From assembly GCA_964017065.1 (NCBI GenBank), contig OZ024791.1, positions 5,074,547 through 5,138,546 on the forward strand: a stretch of DNA of 64,000 nucleotides, in the 5' to 3' direction. The position numbers and the translations under genes were made by a program. Shown here piece after piece: positions 1-11,004 of the stretch (position 1 is its first letter; every line of letters starts with the position of its first letter). This stretch comes from Haliclona indistincta. Its lineage: Eukaryota; Porifera; Demospongiae; Haplosclerida; Chalinidae. The notes below the pieces were generated by a model that did no database searches, was not told the DNA's origin, and saw only the letters and a list, made by a program, of their open reading frames with translations.

Positions 1-331
1 GCTGATGTCAGACTGTATACCACTCTGGTCAGATTTGACAAGGTCTATGTTGGTCATTTCAAGGTGAGTCACAGTGAGTGCTGCTGCTGTTCACTGTAGC
101 TACCTCACTCCACAGTGCAATAAGAAGCGTATCATGGACTATCCCAACCTGTGGGGCTATCTGAGAGACCTCTACCAGACACCAGGGTTTGGAGAGACCA
201 CTAACTTCTTCCAGATTGAGCATCACTATCAGGAGAGTCATCTACATGTCAACCCTCATGGGATTGTGGCTATAGGTCCTGACCTGGACTTCAGCCTGCC
301 TCACAACAGAGCTACACAATTCTCAGCTTGA
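1..331 (+). CDS. Glutathionyl-hydroquinone reductase (Xi-class GST), C-terminal exons, partial
   Basis: Two exons are visible: 1-63 (open at the left edge) and 116-331, separated by a 52-bp GT-AG intron. The translated end reads ADVRLYTTLVRFDKVYVGHF, then CNKKRIMDYPNLWGYLRDLY, followed by a segment with NPHGIVAIGPD before the TGA at 329-331. These are hallmark C-terminal motifs of S-glutathionyl-hydroquinone reductases (YqjG/ECM4 type). Family enzymes use glutathione to reduce glutathionyl-hydroquinones to hydroquinones and are normally cytosolic. The N-terminal thioredoxin fold with the catalytic Cys lies outside the window, so activity cannot be judged. The intron shows that it is a eukaryotic gene and not bacterial contamination. 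The family is common in bacteria, fungi and plants but unusual in animals. It is convergent with the following acyl-CoA dehydrogenase gene. Confidence 0.88.
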
Positions 332-497
332 ACAAACTCATTGGTTACAGTAGTTAGTTCACAGTCAAGTATTATTTTGCATAGACATTGTCATACAGCA
401 GATATAGACAAAAATAATACTAGCAGACACTGGGATACGTGCGTCATGATAATGTCTTAATTTCTGAACTGTAATAAATATAGTGTAGTTGCTTGTG
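332..497. other. Convergent 3' intergenic segment
   Basis: This short AT-rich spacer lies between the stop of the hydroquinone reductase (+) and the stop of the acyl-CoA dehydrogenase (-). It contains AATAAA-like sequence near 474-479 and presumably holds both 3' UTRs. No other gene is seen. Confidence 0.6.
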
Positions 498-3465
498 TTA
501 CACTTGAAGAGGGTGTGTAGCGACCACGCCACCATTGCTTGTGATTTCTTTAGCAATTGCAGCCATAGTGGAGTCAATGTGAAGGTCAGAGCCGGCAGTG
601 AGAGAGGAGAGGTTGCGTGTGACCCTCTCCGCTGCCTGGTGACAGAACGTGACAGTGAGATCTTTCTCATGGCTGGCTGTTGGGTAGTTGGACGAGAGAG
701 ACTTGGTTGCTCTAAGGAGACAAGGGAGAATGGAGGAGGTGCCTGGAGTTCATGTACCTTGACAATACTGCAGCCATTCCATAAATGTCAATAGCGGCAT
801 TAGCCATACGCTGTAGAATAAACTGCTCCACTGAAAAATTAGTAGAATATTCGAATAAAATAAAACATGACTTGAAGACTTACTAATGATGTTCTTTCTG
901 TACTTCATTATAAGCTTTTCACATACTGCTCCATATTCACCCACACTTCGACACAGCTGAACAACACATGTAAAACAGTAAATGCATGAGTAAAATTTAC
1001 CGACCTGGTCGGCAGGAGTAGCTAAGTCAGGATGAACCTGGTCACTGATTGATTCGACCTGGGCAGCACCCACGAGCCTGATCATAGAGCTTACATAACA
1101 GAATGCTATAGGACATTGCACAATACCTCTTGGATCGTTTTATCCCCTCAGTGAAGAGAACAGAGAGGTTACCAGACTTTACTGATTGTTCAAGTGCCTG
1201 AAGATGCTTGCCAGCAAACTGCAGTCCAGTGAGAGAGACAAACAGACGAAGAATGTCATTGCTGCCTTCAAAGATACGGAAGATGCGAAGATCTCGAAGC
1301 ACTCTTTCCAAACCGCATTCCTATAGAGAGACACCATCTTGCTATCTAGCCTTTCTTCCTTTATTTCACTCACTGTCATGAAGCCCATTCCTCCATGAAG
1401 CTGTATGCACTCATCAGCCACTACCCAAGCTGCTTCCTGTAGTGAGCGTGTGGTGAGTAAGGTGTGGTGGTAGTAACACATAACACAACTAACCGAGGCA
1501 AAGATTTTACTGATAGCAGCCTCTAGTTGGAACTCAGCAGATCCCTGATCCATATTACCACTGAGCAAGTATGCTATGGACTAGAGGAGACAATATAATC
1601 TTAGTTGCTCAATCTTCTCTCTCTTTTACCTCAGTGACATACTGCAGCATAGCCATCCTTGCTAGCTTCTCCTGCACTACTCCATATACCTCCAGCTTGT
1701 TACCAAACTGTACCCTAGTAGTCACTTGGTCTGCCTATAAGACCATTAATGTTGCTTAAGATTGGTAAGACCAGCTCACAGTTCTTTGAATCAGTTTCTT
1801 CATGGTACCTGACAGTGCCCCAGCCATACCAAAGCGGCCATTGTTGAGTATATTCATAGCTACATAGAACCCTTGACCTTCCTCTGTGAACAAGCAACAC
1901 TTCATAATAATTATGACAGACATGTGTACATGATACCTCCGAGAAGATTCTCAACTGGGATTTTGACGTTGTCAAAATGAACCTGAAGAATATTACTGAA
2001 TTAGTGCTAAGAGATGAGAGTCTTACCTCAGCTGTGTTGGATGCTTTGATACCCATCTTCTTCTCTGGTGGACCACTGGAAGAGAAGAACAAGATCAACT
2101 CACAGTGACCCAGTCACACACACACACACCTAGTAACTCCAGAGAAACCACGCTCCACAATGAATGCTGTTACTTTGTCCTTGACCTCTCCGGTCTTTGG
2201 ATTCTTGACTGGTGTCTGTGCAAACACAGTGAACACTTCGGCAATGCCTCCATTGCTGATCCTAGGAGTGGGAGAGAAGACAGCAAGATAAGAGAGAGTG
2301 TGTGAATAACAAAGAATACCATATTTTTCCTCCATTCAAGACGTAGTGTTTTCCATCATCGCTCAGGACAGCACGAGAACGGATAGACTAGTGAGTGAGA
2401 GGAAGATAGTATTCATCACATGACAGTCATTGATCAATACATCATACACTAGCATCAGATCCACTGGTAGGTTCGGTCAGACAATATGCTGCAATCTTCC
2501 TGCCTGTAGCAAGCTGAAGAGAACAGGTTTATATAATAATATTATAACAAACTCTCCATGAATCGACTTACATCAGGGAGGTACTTGGCTTTCTGTTTCT
2601 CGTTTCCATACAACAAGATACCCTTGAATCCAATGGACTGAAGTTGGGACGGAAACATGATTATAGAGGGCAAAAGTAGTTAAAGATGACAGACCTGGTG
2701 AGCTCCTAGCATGATTCCTACTCCCAGATCATACCCGCCAACAACTTCCACCAGTCGAGCATACTGTGTATTAGTGAGGCCCATTCCTTCATACTCTGGA
2801 GGTACCTACAGTTTGATATATCAGTAACACCTCCTTGATCTAGTTGGTAAGGGTTTACTTGTAATCCAAAGGCACCCATCTCACGAAGCTGGTCCATGAT
2901 CTCAGGCGGAACTGTCTCTTCTCTGTCGTTACGAGCAGCATCACTAGTTTCCTAAGAGGAGGATAAGATAGGCCGTGTGGTTGATGACATTATCTACTCA
3001 CTGAAAAGAACTTGTCTACTGGATCAACGTACATCACAAGGTTCTGTCGCTGCTCATCAGTGAGTACTGTGTGTATGATATGGTTATGAATCAGAAAATT
3101 AACACGTGTACAAGCAAGCTCATAGATTTATGGACAGGGCTGAATACTGACCATCTGGAAATGGGAATAGCTCTTTAGTATTCATCTTTCCACGAAATAT
3201 GTTCATCACAAACGAGTCTGTTTCCTAAAACAGTAAAAATTGCCTCAAAACACTTAATAAAGACTTAGTGTTTGCACTTCCTTACCGGAGGTGGTTTAGC
3301 ACTGCTGTAATGGCGGTGTGTAGCCACGAGGGGGAGCGAGCGAGTCGCAACATGCTCAGACCAGATACTGGAAAATGAATAGCCATCATATATATCGCAG
3401 TGAAGTCTATACTTGACTTACAGCGGCCTCAGAGAGGCTTGAACCCGGGTAAACAGTCGGTTCAT
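498..3465 (-). CDS. ACAD9: ACAD9/VLCAD-like mitochondrial acyl-CoA dehydrogenase
   Basis: This is a many-exon minus-strand gene. The start at 3465 gives [15 protein letters not shown], an Arg-rich amphipathic N-terminus typical of a mitochondrial presequence. Later exons encode the acyl-CoA dehydrogenase fold: [20 protein letters not shown] (about 2700-2810), [11 protein letters not shown] (about 2455-2500), [19 protein letters not shown] (about 2150-2220), [14 protein letters not shown] (about 1937-1980) and [20 protein letters not shown] (about 1240-1310). The Glu of the FEG motif corresponds to the catalytic base in VLCAD. The segment [14 protein letters not shown] and the extended C-terminal domain ending THPLQV at 498 resemble ACAD9 more than VLCAD. 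A 51-bp GT-AG intron near 690-740 must be removed to keep the C-terminal frame open. The expected role is FAD-dependent long-chain acyl-CoA oxidation and/or complex I assembly in mitochondria. ACAD9 versus VLCAD is an inference from these motifs. Confidence 0.88.
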
Positions 3466-3543
3466 CTTCTAGGATGATGAAACTCCCGCCTACTATGACG
3501 ATGTATCACGTGACATAATACTAGTGACATCACATTCGCTATT
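3466..3543. promoter_or_regulatory. Head-to-head promoter of ACAD9-like and epsilon-tubulin genes
   Basis: Only 78 bp separate the two divergent start codons (3465 on - and 3544 on +), so the 5' UTRs and core promoters must overlap or share this segment. It contains a CACGTGA E-box-like sequence near 3509. No TATA box is obvious. The shared-promoter role is inferred from geometry. Confidence 0.55.
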
Positions 3544-5684
3544 ATGACTCAATCAATCGTCATTCAAGGTAATCTCTCTACTCTCTCTCCTTCTGATCTT
3601 TTTCTTATCCACAGTTGGTCAATGTGGGAACCAGGTAATGATGAATGGTGAGCTGTGCTGATCAATAAACTGCACTGCTTTTAGATTGGGCGAAGCTTTT
3701 GGGACCTTGCCCTACGAGAGCATGCTCAGTACAATAAAGTGAGAGAGGGGTTATATCGAGGGTTATATACAGTAATGAACATGAAGATACATTGTATAGG
3801 GAGGAGTTTTTGATGAGCCTCTTAGCAGTTTCTTTAGGAATGTAGACGGCCGGTGAGCAGAATGCTGAATGAGATTTGTATTTGCATGTATATAACCAGG
3901 AATCGCGAACTCTTACTTGGTGATGGAAAGACCAAGATACAGCACCTTAAAGCACGTGTTAGTAAATCCATTGATGTTTGTCGTCACTGCATAGTCTCTC
4001 ACTGCTGTTCAGGCTGTGCTGGTGGATATGGAAGAGGGTGTGGTCAGTGAGTTACTGCGTAGCCCATTGGGAGAGGTGTTTGACCATCAACAACTCATCA
4101 CTGACGTGTCTGGATCAGGCAACAACTGGTATTGTGTGGAATATTGCATGGGCTCAAACTAATGTGTACATGTACAAGGGCTGTTGGATATCAACAATAT
4201 GGTAAACAGTATCAAGACCAGCTAAGAGAGACTATTCGCCGAGCAGCTGAACCTTGCGACTGCCTTCAATCCTTTTTCCTTCTTCACTCGATGGGAGGAG
4301 GGACTGGATCTGGTGTGGGAACCAGGATAATAGATATACTCAGGAATGAATACCCTGATGTATACAGGTATAACTTGTATTACCAGTATATCATACTGGT
4401 TGGTCTAGATTTGCTACAGTAGTGTTTCCAAGTGCAGATGATGACGTAATTACATCACCGTATAACTGGTTAGTTAATACTAGTTAATAAACTGCTCCAA
4501 AGTGTGTTAGTGTGCTAGCATTGAATGAGCTTACTGCTGGTGCTGACTGTGTTCTACCGATTGAAAATCAGGTGAGTGCATTGCATTAGACCTCTGTCTC
4601 ATTTGTCCAAAGGCTCTACTTGACATTCATCAAAAAGTTGCAAAGGCTGTTTCAGTGAGATCGGGAAGTGCAGTGACTGAGCGAGGAGGAGGCAAAGGAG
4701 CAGTGAAGGATGGAGGCAAACCATTTGATAGTATGAATAATATCGTAGCTAACTTACTCCTTAACTTAACAAGGTAAGACAGGTCACTCACTATATGAAG
4801 TGAGTGATGCTTGTATAGTGCTTCTCGATTTGAGGGAACTCTCAATGTTGATCTAAATGAGGTCACTATGAACCTTGTTCCCTTCCCTCGCCTCCACTAT
4901 CTCATACCTTCCATGGCTCCTTTATTCAGTCTCCTTGACGTTGCACTTCCTCCGCGAAGGTCATTATCAACGCAATTCAAATACTAAAAATCAATGCTTG
5001 TGTTATACAGACTTAACCAGTCGTTTACTGATGCATTTTCTCGTGATTATCAGCTAATTCGAGCAGACCCAAAGCATGGCTTGTTAGTACCATTTCAACA
5101 ACTAGCAGATATCACAGTTTCTCTATATTGTGTAGGTATCTTGCCTGTGCCTTGATGCTCAGAGGAAAAGTCAGCATTTCTGACATGAGAGCAAATATTG
5201 AGAGGTTCGTGTAGAATGATTAATCAGTTTGTACTACTGGTGCACAGATTGCGTCCGAGCCTTCGTTTTGTTCACTGGAATCAGGAAGGTTGGAAGACTG
5301 GTCTCTGCTCAGTCCCTCCATTAGGACAGGTGCTCCTGGTCACAGCTGTTCTCCTGTTAATCTCTTTGCTGTCTTACAGCCCTATTCGTTATTGACGCTA
5401 GCTAACAATACCTGTTTTATTCACACTCTCAATGAAATAAAGCAGCGATTCCACAAGCTCTACAAGAGAAAAGTAAAATCATAGCCCTCTATTACTGCAC
5501 ACTGATGCCTGATTCACTATAGGCACACTTGCACCACTATACCACTGTCGAAGGAATGGAGGCCGGACTGTTTGTGGAGAGCAGTGAGTCTCTTAACTCT
5601 CTCATTGAGGAGTACCATAGCTTAGAAACAGTTAATCCATCTGTTGAACTGAAAGACTCATTACAGCGACTAAAAGTATGCTAA
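3544..5684 (+). CDS. TUBE1: Epsilon-tubulin
   Basis: This spliced gene starts MTQSIVIQ and joins across a short intron to VGQCGNQ, the epsilon-tubulin N-terminus. Downstream exons give [18 protein letters not shown] (3685-3738), [31 protein letters not shown] (the nucleotide-binding glycine loop, about 4290-4323), [42 protein letters not shown] (about 4845-4904), [26 protein letters not shown] and a C-terminal exon ending TAA at 5682-5684. The length and exon content fit full-length epsilon-tubulin. This tubulin is needed for centriole triplet microtubules and basal-body function, consistent with a flagellated animal. It shares a short divergent promoter with the ACAD9-like gene and converges on the chitinase gene. 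All conserved blocks looked for were found, and no defect was seen. Confidence 0.95.
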
Positions 5685-5798
5685 TTGTTAAAATATTTAT
5701 ATTAAAATTTGTCTACATATTGGTTCACATCAGGAGCGTATGCTCCTGTTCACATATACAAGACGGTATAAAAGAATCACTCGAGATTATTTGAACTG

Positions 5799-7422
5799 TT
5801 ACTGCAGCTTGTCGTGCAGTGTATTCACTATGTCGTAGGTAAATTCACCAGAATTGAAATCAATACTGTCTTCAGATGTGTCAAACACAAATGCACCTGC
5901 CAGATTTTGATCATCTGCATGAGCACAGTGCGGAAGTTATTTATTTGGAAACAAGTATGACCACTTACTGATGTATTTTGCTATAGCTGCAATAGAATTC
6001 TTATCGTTATAAGTGAACCAAGTTCCTGCTTTTGTCCACCCATCACCGGAGTCTTTAGACATGTAGCCTATAGCAGTCTCTGTTGTGTGATCGTAGTAAT
6101 AGTCAACCCCTGCAATGAGCTGATATGAACTAGACACGTTGGCTTGGGTAATGGATTCACCTGCTGCCATTATCTCACTGTACATGTAGGTGCCACATTG
6201 CTGGGACCCCTTGCCATACTGTGCTCCATAGGTTTGCTGGAAATGACCACAGCATTTGTCTGTAATAATATTGGTAGTAAATATTTTGTCAATGTGTGGT
6301 AGCACCTTGTTTGGTGGCGTTCAATCCATACTTTTGCCATGATGTAGACTCCATACCTGGTACAAACCTAAGGTTTAAAGAAGATTCCACTCATTTGTGT
6401 ACTTATGTACATAGATTGTATGTACAACAGCTTTTATACTCTAACACATAATTATGACCTCTCCTTACCAAGTGTGAGCATAGAGAGGTATCCCAACTAT
6501 CATCTTTTCGGGAGGCACACCTGCATCGAGATAGCCAGAAACTGCACAGAAAAGATAAAATTTGATTATACTATAATACAGTCATTGGTAACTTATACTC
6601 ACTAGTGTAGTTGACACTCCATTGCACAGCTCCAGTATCGCTAGGTGGTGTGTAGAGTGGGGAATTTGGTGCAGTGGTAGCAGAGTCCATAATATCAGAC
6701 ACTGTGTAGTCGTATGCCATCACATGGAAATAGTCAATGTACTTGGTCATGTCTTGCAAGCGAATGTGGGTCCAGTCTTTACTTGCTGCAGGACTAGCTA
6801 CAGTAATTAGCATACTGCCGAGTGCCTGGCGAAGCTCCTGAACTAGTGAGACAAAGTTATTTGTGTCATCAGGACATTTTCCACCAGCATCATCCACTTG
6901 TTTGATCTGGTTGCATGTTATCTTGACCATGTCCGTTCTTGGTTTGCTGCAAGGATACTCCCAGTCAATGTCCACTCCATCGAAACTGTGTTTGCTGATG
7001 AATTGCTTAAGGGAGGCGATGAATGCAGCACGGTTCTGCTGGGTGCTAACCATCTTGCTGAACATTGCAGAAGGGAAGGTCCATCCTCCAACAGAAATTA
7101 GCACTTTAAGACCGGGATTCTGTTGTTTGTAAGCAATCACATCGGGGATCATTGTTGCGTCGTCGTACTCCACGTACTGAATGTTGAAACTGTCGTCAAA
7201 TTTGGCGAATGCGTACATCAGATGGTCCATGCTGCCGACAATCGGCTTCAACTGTTCCGGCTTGTAAGTGTATGGGCTAACGCGATACTGTGCCCAGTTA
7301 ACAAAATAACCGCCCATCAGCCGCTTGGATTGCACTGCTGTGGTCGCAAGGACCAGCATCAAGAAAGCACCAGTAGCAGCTCGCATCATCGTTGAGAAAC
7401 TGCAGCAAAGACGAGATGGCAT
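5799..7422 (-). CDS. Secreted GH18 chitinase-like glycosidase
   Basis: The first exon (about 6603-7422) starts MPSRLCCSFS and contains a hydrophobic signal peptide (GAFLMLVLATTAVQS); a second Met 11 residues later could also be the start. The GH18 barrel follows: GGYFVNWAQYR, LKVLISVGGWTFPSAMFSK, the catalytic strand FDGVDIDWEYP (DxxDxDxE with the acid Glu present) and YFHVMAYDYT. Later exons give SGYLDAGVPPEKMIVGIPLY (about 6470-6540), a Tyr/Ser-rich middle (5937-6290) and LAGAFVFDTSEDSIDFN before the stop at 5799-5801. It is predicted to be secreted or lysosomal and to hydrolyse chitin or related beta-1,4-GlcNAc polymers. No chitin-binding domain is visible. Substrate and role (dietary, defensive or skeletal) cannot be read from the sequence. 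Confidence 0.92.
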
Positions 7423-7609
7423 GCAACGCTTAAATAGTTTAGACGCCCACGTGCGGATGTCATTTTACCAACAATAAAAAATGAATATATTTAATACAAT
7501 CTTCTTTGTCTATGGCAATAATCAAACCAAAGCCCAATTGTGAACAAAACACAGATACCAGTTAATACACCAAATAAAGGTGCCACCCAACTAGGGAGGA
7601 GTGGCTCTA
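7423..7609. other. Upstream region of the chitinase gene
   Basis: This AT-rich segment lies between the chitinase start codon and the retroelement-related fragment. On the minus strand a short hydrophobic reading frame (MIEPLLPSWVAPLFGVL onwards, about 40 codons, 7490-7613) looks like a lone transmembrane segment. I have no evidence that it is expressed. Confidence 0.3.
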
Positions 7610-8119
7610 TCATTTATTATAAATTCTACATGGACAATGAGATCTGATGGTTGACGAGAGAAGCCAATGCGGCATCTTACAGGGTCGGTCCCATTTATCT
7701 GCAGCCAGCCGCTTGTAGATCTTGGCCTCATTGCTGGACCCACTGGTAGCTAAGAGGACAAGAAGGATAAAGGAAGCAAACTAGACCTCTCTTACTCTCT
7801 GCGAGTAGCCCCTCTTCTTTGTGAGTTCATGCTTGCGGTAGCAGGACTGGATGGAGGTGTGGCTGTTTGATGGTGCAAGAGGGTTGAGTACTCTCACGTC
7901 AAAGAAAGTTCGTTGGGAAAAACTACCCCAAAAGTGGCAAAAACCATCAGTTGCAATGTCGAGGTTAGCACCGTCATCAATGATAGCTGAGGCAAGATTT
8001 AACGTCTCATTGGAGAGCGCTGTATTTGTTGCACTGGCTGAGAATGTTGCACTGGTTGCCTGGAGGGAGGATTGGTTGCGAATACAATCTGGATGTACAG
8101 GCTGATTGTTCGGATACAA
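7610..8119 (-). pseudogene. Decayed retroelement-associated C-terminal domain fragment
   Basis: The minus-strand frame reads NLASAIIDDGANLDIATDGF, then SFSQRTFFDVRVLNPLAPSN, SCYRKHELTKKRGYSQRVRE, a stop, and in the same frame LLATSGSSNEAKIYKRLA to a final stop at 7610. This order (D-ARLDIA-GFWGG, FERTFFDVRVFNP-APSN, YRKHE-KRR-Y-RVRE, TGG-KEA-YKRLA) is that of a protein repeatedly found in invertebrate genomes at the end of, or next to, reverse-transcriptase genes. The internal stop and the shortened N- and C-terminal parts indicate decay. Alternatively, a short intron (GTCTAG...TTAG, near 7750-7795) could remove the stop and keep the frame. The family assignment is from memory of the motif order. 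Confidence 0.5.
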
Positions 8120-8425
8120 GGATATCCTTGACGGTCAGTGAACTGGCATGACTGGGATTGGAAAGGCTATCGAGATTGAGCATGCCACCAGTGGTTCCAT
8201 GTGGATAATTCCGTGCACGTCCGAACGCCCGTTTATTGTCCGCGGCACGTGCACATGCTGCTTCTTTCACGCCTTTATTAGTTAGATCGTTGGTGCGTTC
8301 GTTAGCTTGCTTGTCGCTTATTCATCTTCCTTAGGTACAGTTTGTATATGTAACAAGGTAAGCAGTAGATCAAGTATGTAACTTACATGTGGAATTGTGG
8401 ATTATTTATCTTTGACAGATACAAA
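8120..8425 (+). promoter_or_regulatory. 5' region of the RRM gene
   Basis: This segment lies between the retroelement remnant and the ATG at 8426. A probable non-coding first exon ends at about 8357 with the donor AAG|GTAAGC, and its intron ends at the acceptor TTTGACAG near 8418, just upstream of the coding exon. The exon assignment rests only on splice-site appearance. Confidence 0.4.
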
Positions 8426-10748
8426 ATGGCGGACAGATCCGGGCAGACCCAGCCAGGCAAAATCATTGTGAAAAACTATCCTACGGACACTACAGAAGTA
8501 GATTTGCGAATCATGTTTGAGAAATATGGCAAGATCCAAGACAGTAAGTAGTGATCCATGTGCGCAAAGACTGTAGTCATGTGATCTCTTCCCTCAGTGT
8601 TTACGCCCACTGACAGAATGACTCACAGACCAAGAAACTTCACGTTCGTTCGCTATCGAAGGCCTGAGGATGCTGAAGATGCTGTTCGAGGAATGAGTGG
8701 GAGGGTGAGATGAGGGACATGGCAGTAGGTGGTGTATAGGATAGGAGTGTGGCATGTAAGGAGACAGAGAAATGCAGACATTGTGTCAGAAGATACTCCA
8801 CTTCTGATGCTTGCCTGGGCATGCTCCATGAACACATGAGGGACTGCTGTGTAGAAGAAATTTTAGTTGATGTGTTTATGTATTAGTTTTGTTTTACTCT
8901 AACTTCTGTCTAGGACGTCGATGGCTGTAGACTTGTAGTAGAATTTGCTAGTCCTCGTACTGGACCTGGAGGTGGTGCTGGCAGAGGACAGCAGAGAGAT
9001 GGAGATCGTGGAGTAAGGGGGGTGGGTATGAAGAGGGGAAGAGACTCCTGGGAAGACTCGCGAGGTGGCAGGCATCGTTCTCTTTCTCCAAGAGGAGATA
9101 GGCGTAGTCCCTCGAGAAATACATGGCGAGACAGGAACAACAGCCATCAGGGTCAACCAGACAGCGACTATCATCGCCAGAGTCACTGGATGCCTCGTCC
9201 TGATGAGCAGCCTTACTGGCAGGGAGGCCCTCCCAACAGTGGCCCTTCTCGTCCTGGTCGAAAGACTTTATTAGACACTCCCTTAGTGCCTACTCCTCCT
9301 GTACCTCCCATGTATCCAGCTGAAGGCGGCCAAGGCTCTCCTGGTACTGGTCCTCCTCGTGGCCCACCATACAGTGGCAGCTATCCACCTGAAAGAGGAT
9401 ATGGAGAACCTCACGAAGGCTCTTATCCTCCTTCTATTCCTCCTCCTATTCACAGATCAAGTGATCCCTACTCAGGGCCTCCCTCTAGAGATGGGTTTAG
9501 TGGACCACCTCCTCCTACCAGAGGAGGGAATGGATGGGGTAATGATTCCTCTGGGCCACCTCCACGTGAGTTGAGTTTATATAGGGTTCATTGAATGCAC
9601 AAGTGACTGTATAAACAAAACATTTGGCATACTCGTTATTGCATGCTGATACACTCAGAGTTATGTTATTGTATGATGACGCTGTTCGGTATATTTCATC
9701 ACCAGGAGGGCCTCCATCTCAAGATCCGTACAATAATCCTCCTCCACGAGGTGGCTACTTCAGTGATGACCCTTATGGTTCAAGGCCTACTCAACCACCT
9801 CCTTCTGTGCCTCCTTCTCATGGCTATCAGGAATCTTCAGGAAACAGTGGTGGGTATCGTTCATCTCAGAGGAGCTCCAACTACCAGTATCAAGATGACT
9901 ACTCAGGTGGTGGACCAAGAGGTTATGATGACTACTCTGCTCACCCTTCTCATGCCCAAGAGCCACCTTACCAGTCGCAAGGAAGTGGCTATCCCTCTTC
10001 AGCTCCTGCTAGCGATTACAGAAGTAGTTCCTATAACAACAGTTCTCGGTCTAGTGGGCCACCTGGCAGCGGCCCTCCTGCTTCTTATGAGACTAGAGGT
10101 TATCGTAATACTTATGGCGGCGGACGACAAAGTGAAACTAGCTATGATTATGGACGTCCTCGTTCAGGTGCTGGAGTTAGTCAAACAAATGAACCGGGTA
10201 GCTTTAATCAAGGCACATCAAGTTACTCTAGTCAGGGATCCAGACAGCTGCCACCCTCCCAGCGTGGTGGTGCTCCTCAATCTTCTGGTGGCTATAGCAA
10301 CCGACCAGACTCTTACACTTCCAGGGGTCCTCCTCCTAGTTCATCCAATCCTCCATCGGGGTTCAGTGGTAAAGGGTCTACTGGTGATCGCTATTATGGC
10401 AGTACTGCACCTGTTCCACGAGGGGGTAACTCCAGCTTTGGTAGTCAAAGTTCTTACTCGTCCCAAGAGCAAGGCCGAGGTAGCTACTCATCTAATTCTG
10501 CTCCTTCCAGCTATGATGCAATGCCTCCTCCAACATCCTCTTACCAGGGAACTGGATATCGTAGGGAGTCAGGTGGGTTCTCTGGCTCGTCCCCCCAGAC
10601 CAAGTACTCTCAATCAACCACTCCTACTGGGTATGGGTCTGCATCAACTCCTAGCCAGCGTTCAAGTGGGGGTCCTATTTCTCGTAGTGCCACCAGTACT
10701 GGCTACCTATCTGGCCAAGGGTACACCAAACCAGGGCCTCAGTATTAA
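8426..10748 (+). CDS. SRSF2-like RRM protein with long S/Y/G/P-rich prion-like tail
   Basis: Four exons (8426-8543, 8598-8704, 8914-9565, 9706-10748) give an in-frame protein of 639 residues. The start is MADRSGQTQPGKIIVKNYP. One RNA-recognition motif occupies about residues 12-90: KIIVKNYP (RNP2 region), a helix with LRIMFEKYGKIQD, then RPRNFTFVRYRRPEDAEDAV (RNP1) and VDGCRLVVEFASPR. The arrangement resembles SRSF2-type SR proteins. A short RS/RD stretch follows (RGGRHRSLSPRGDRRSPSR). The rest, about 500 residues, is low complexity: proline-rich first, then Ser/Tyr/Gly/Gln-rich with many SYG, GYS and SSYS tracts, as in FUS/EWS/TAF15-type condensate-forming tails. The likely role is nuclear RNA binding or splicing. 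No orthologue name is given because the RRM and tail combination is not one I recognise. Confidence 0.85.
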
Positions 10749-11004
10749 GACTAACTGACTTGAGCTTCCATAAACCATTTACCCAACAGTGTAAACTAAA
10801 CACTCATAACTACACATTTCATACCATTAACCACTTGCAACAGTAATGCTTTTTCATGGCCAATGATCAGCTGCACACAGCAGGGCTGGAGGCCGCTGAT
10901 ATTCTTGTATTCTGAAATGATCAAATGCACATTGTGAATTCAATAACAACTTCAAATTACACCAAAAAACCAAAGTACATTAAATAGCATTAACTAGTAG
11001 GTCG
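10749..11004. other. Convergent 3' spacer
   Basis: This spacer lies between the stops of the RRM gene (+) and the lactamase-like gene (-). It is AT-rich and presumably 3' UTR on both sides. No other feature is seen. Confidence 0.5.

Noticed and set aside
9643..10758. Second 371-codon frame overlapping the RRM gene tail
   Set aside because: It is a +1-shifted shadow of the low-complexity S/Y/G coding exon. The other frame joins the RRM exons in phase.
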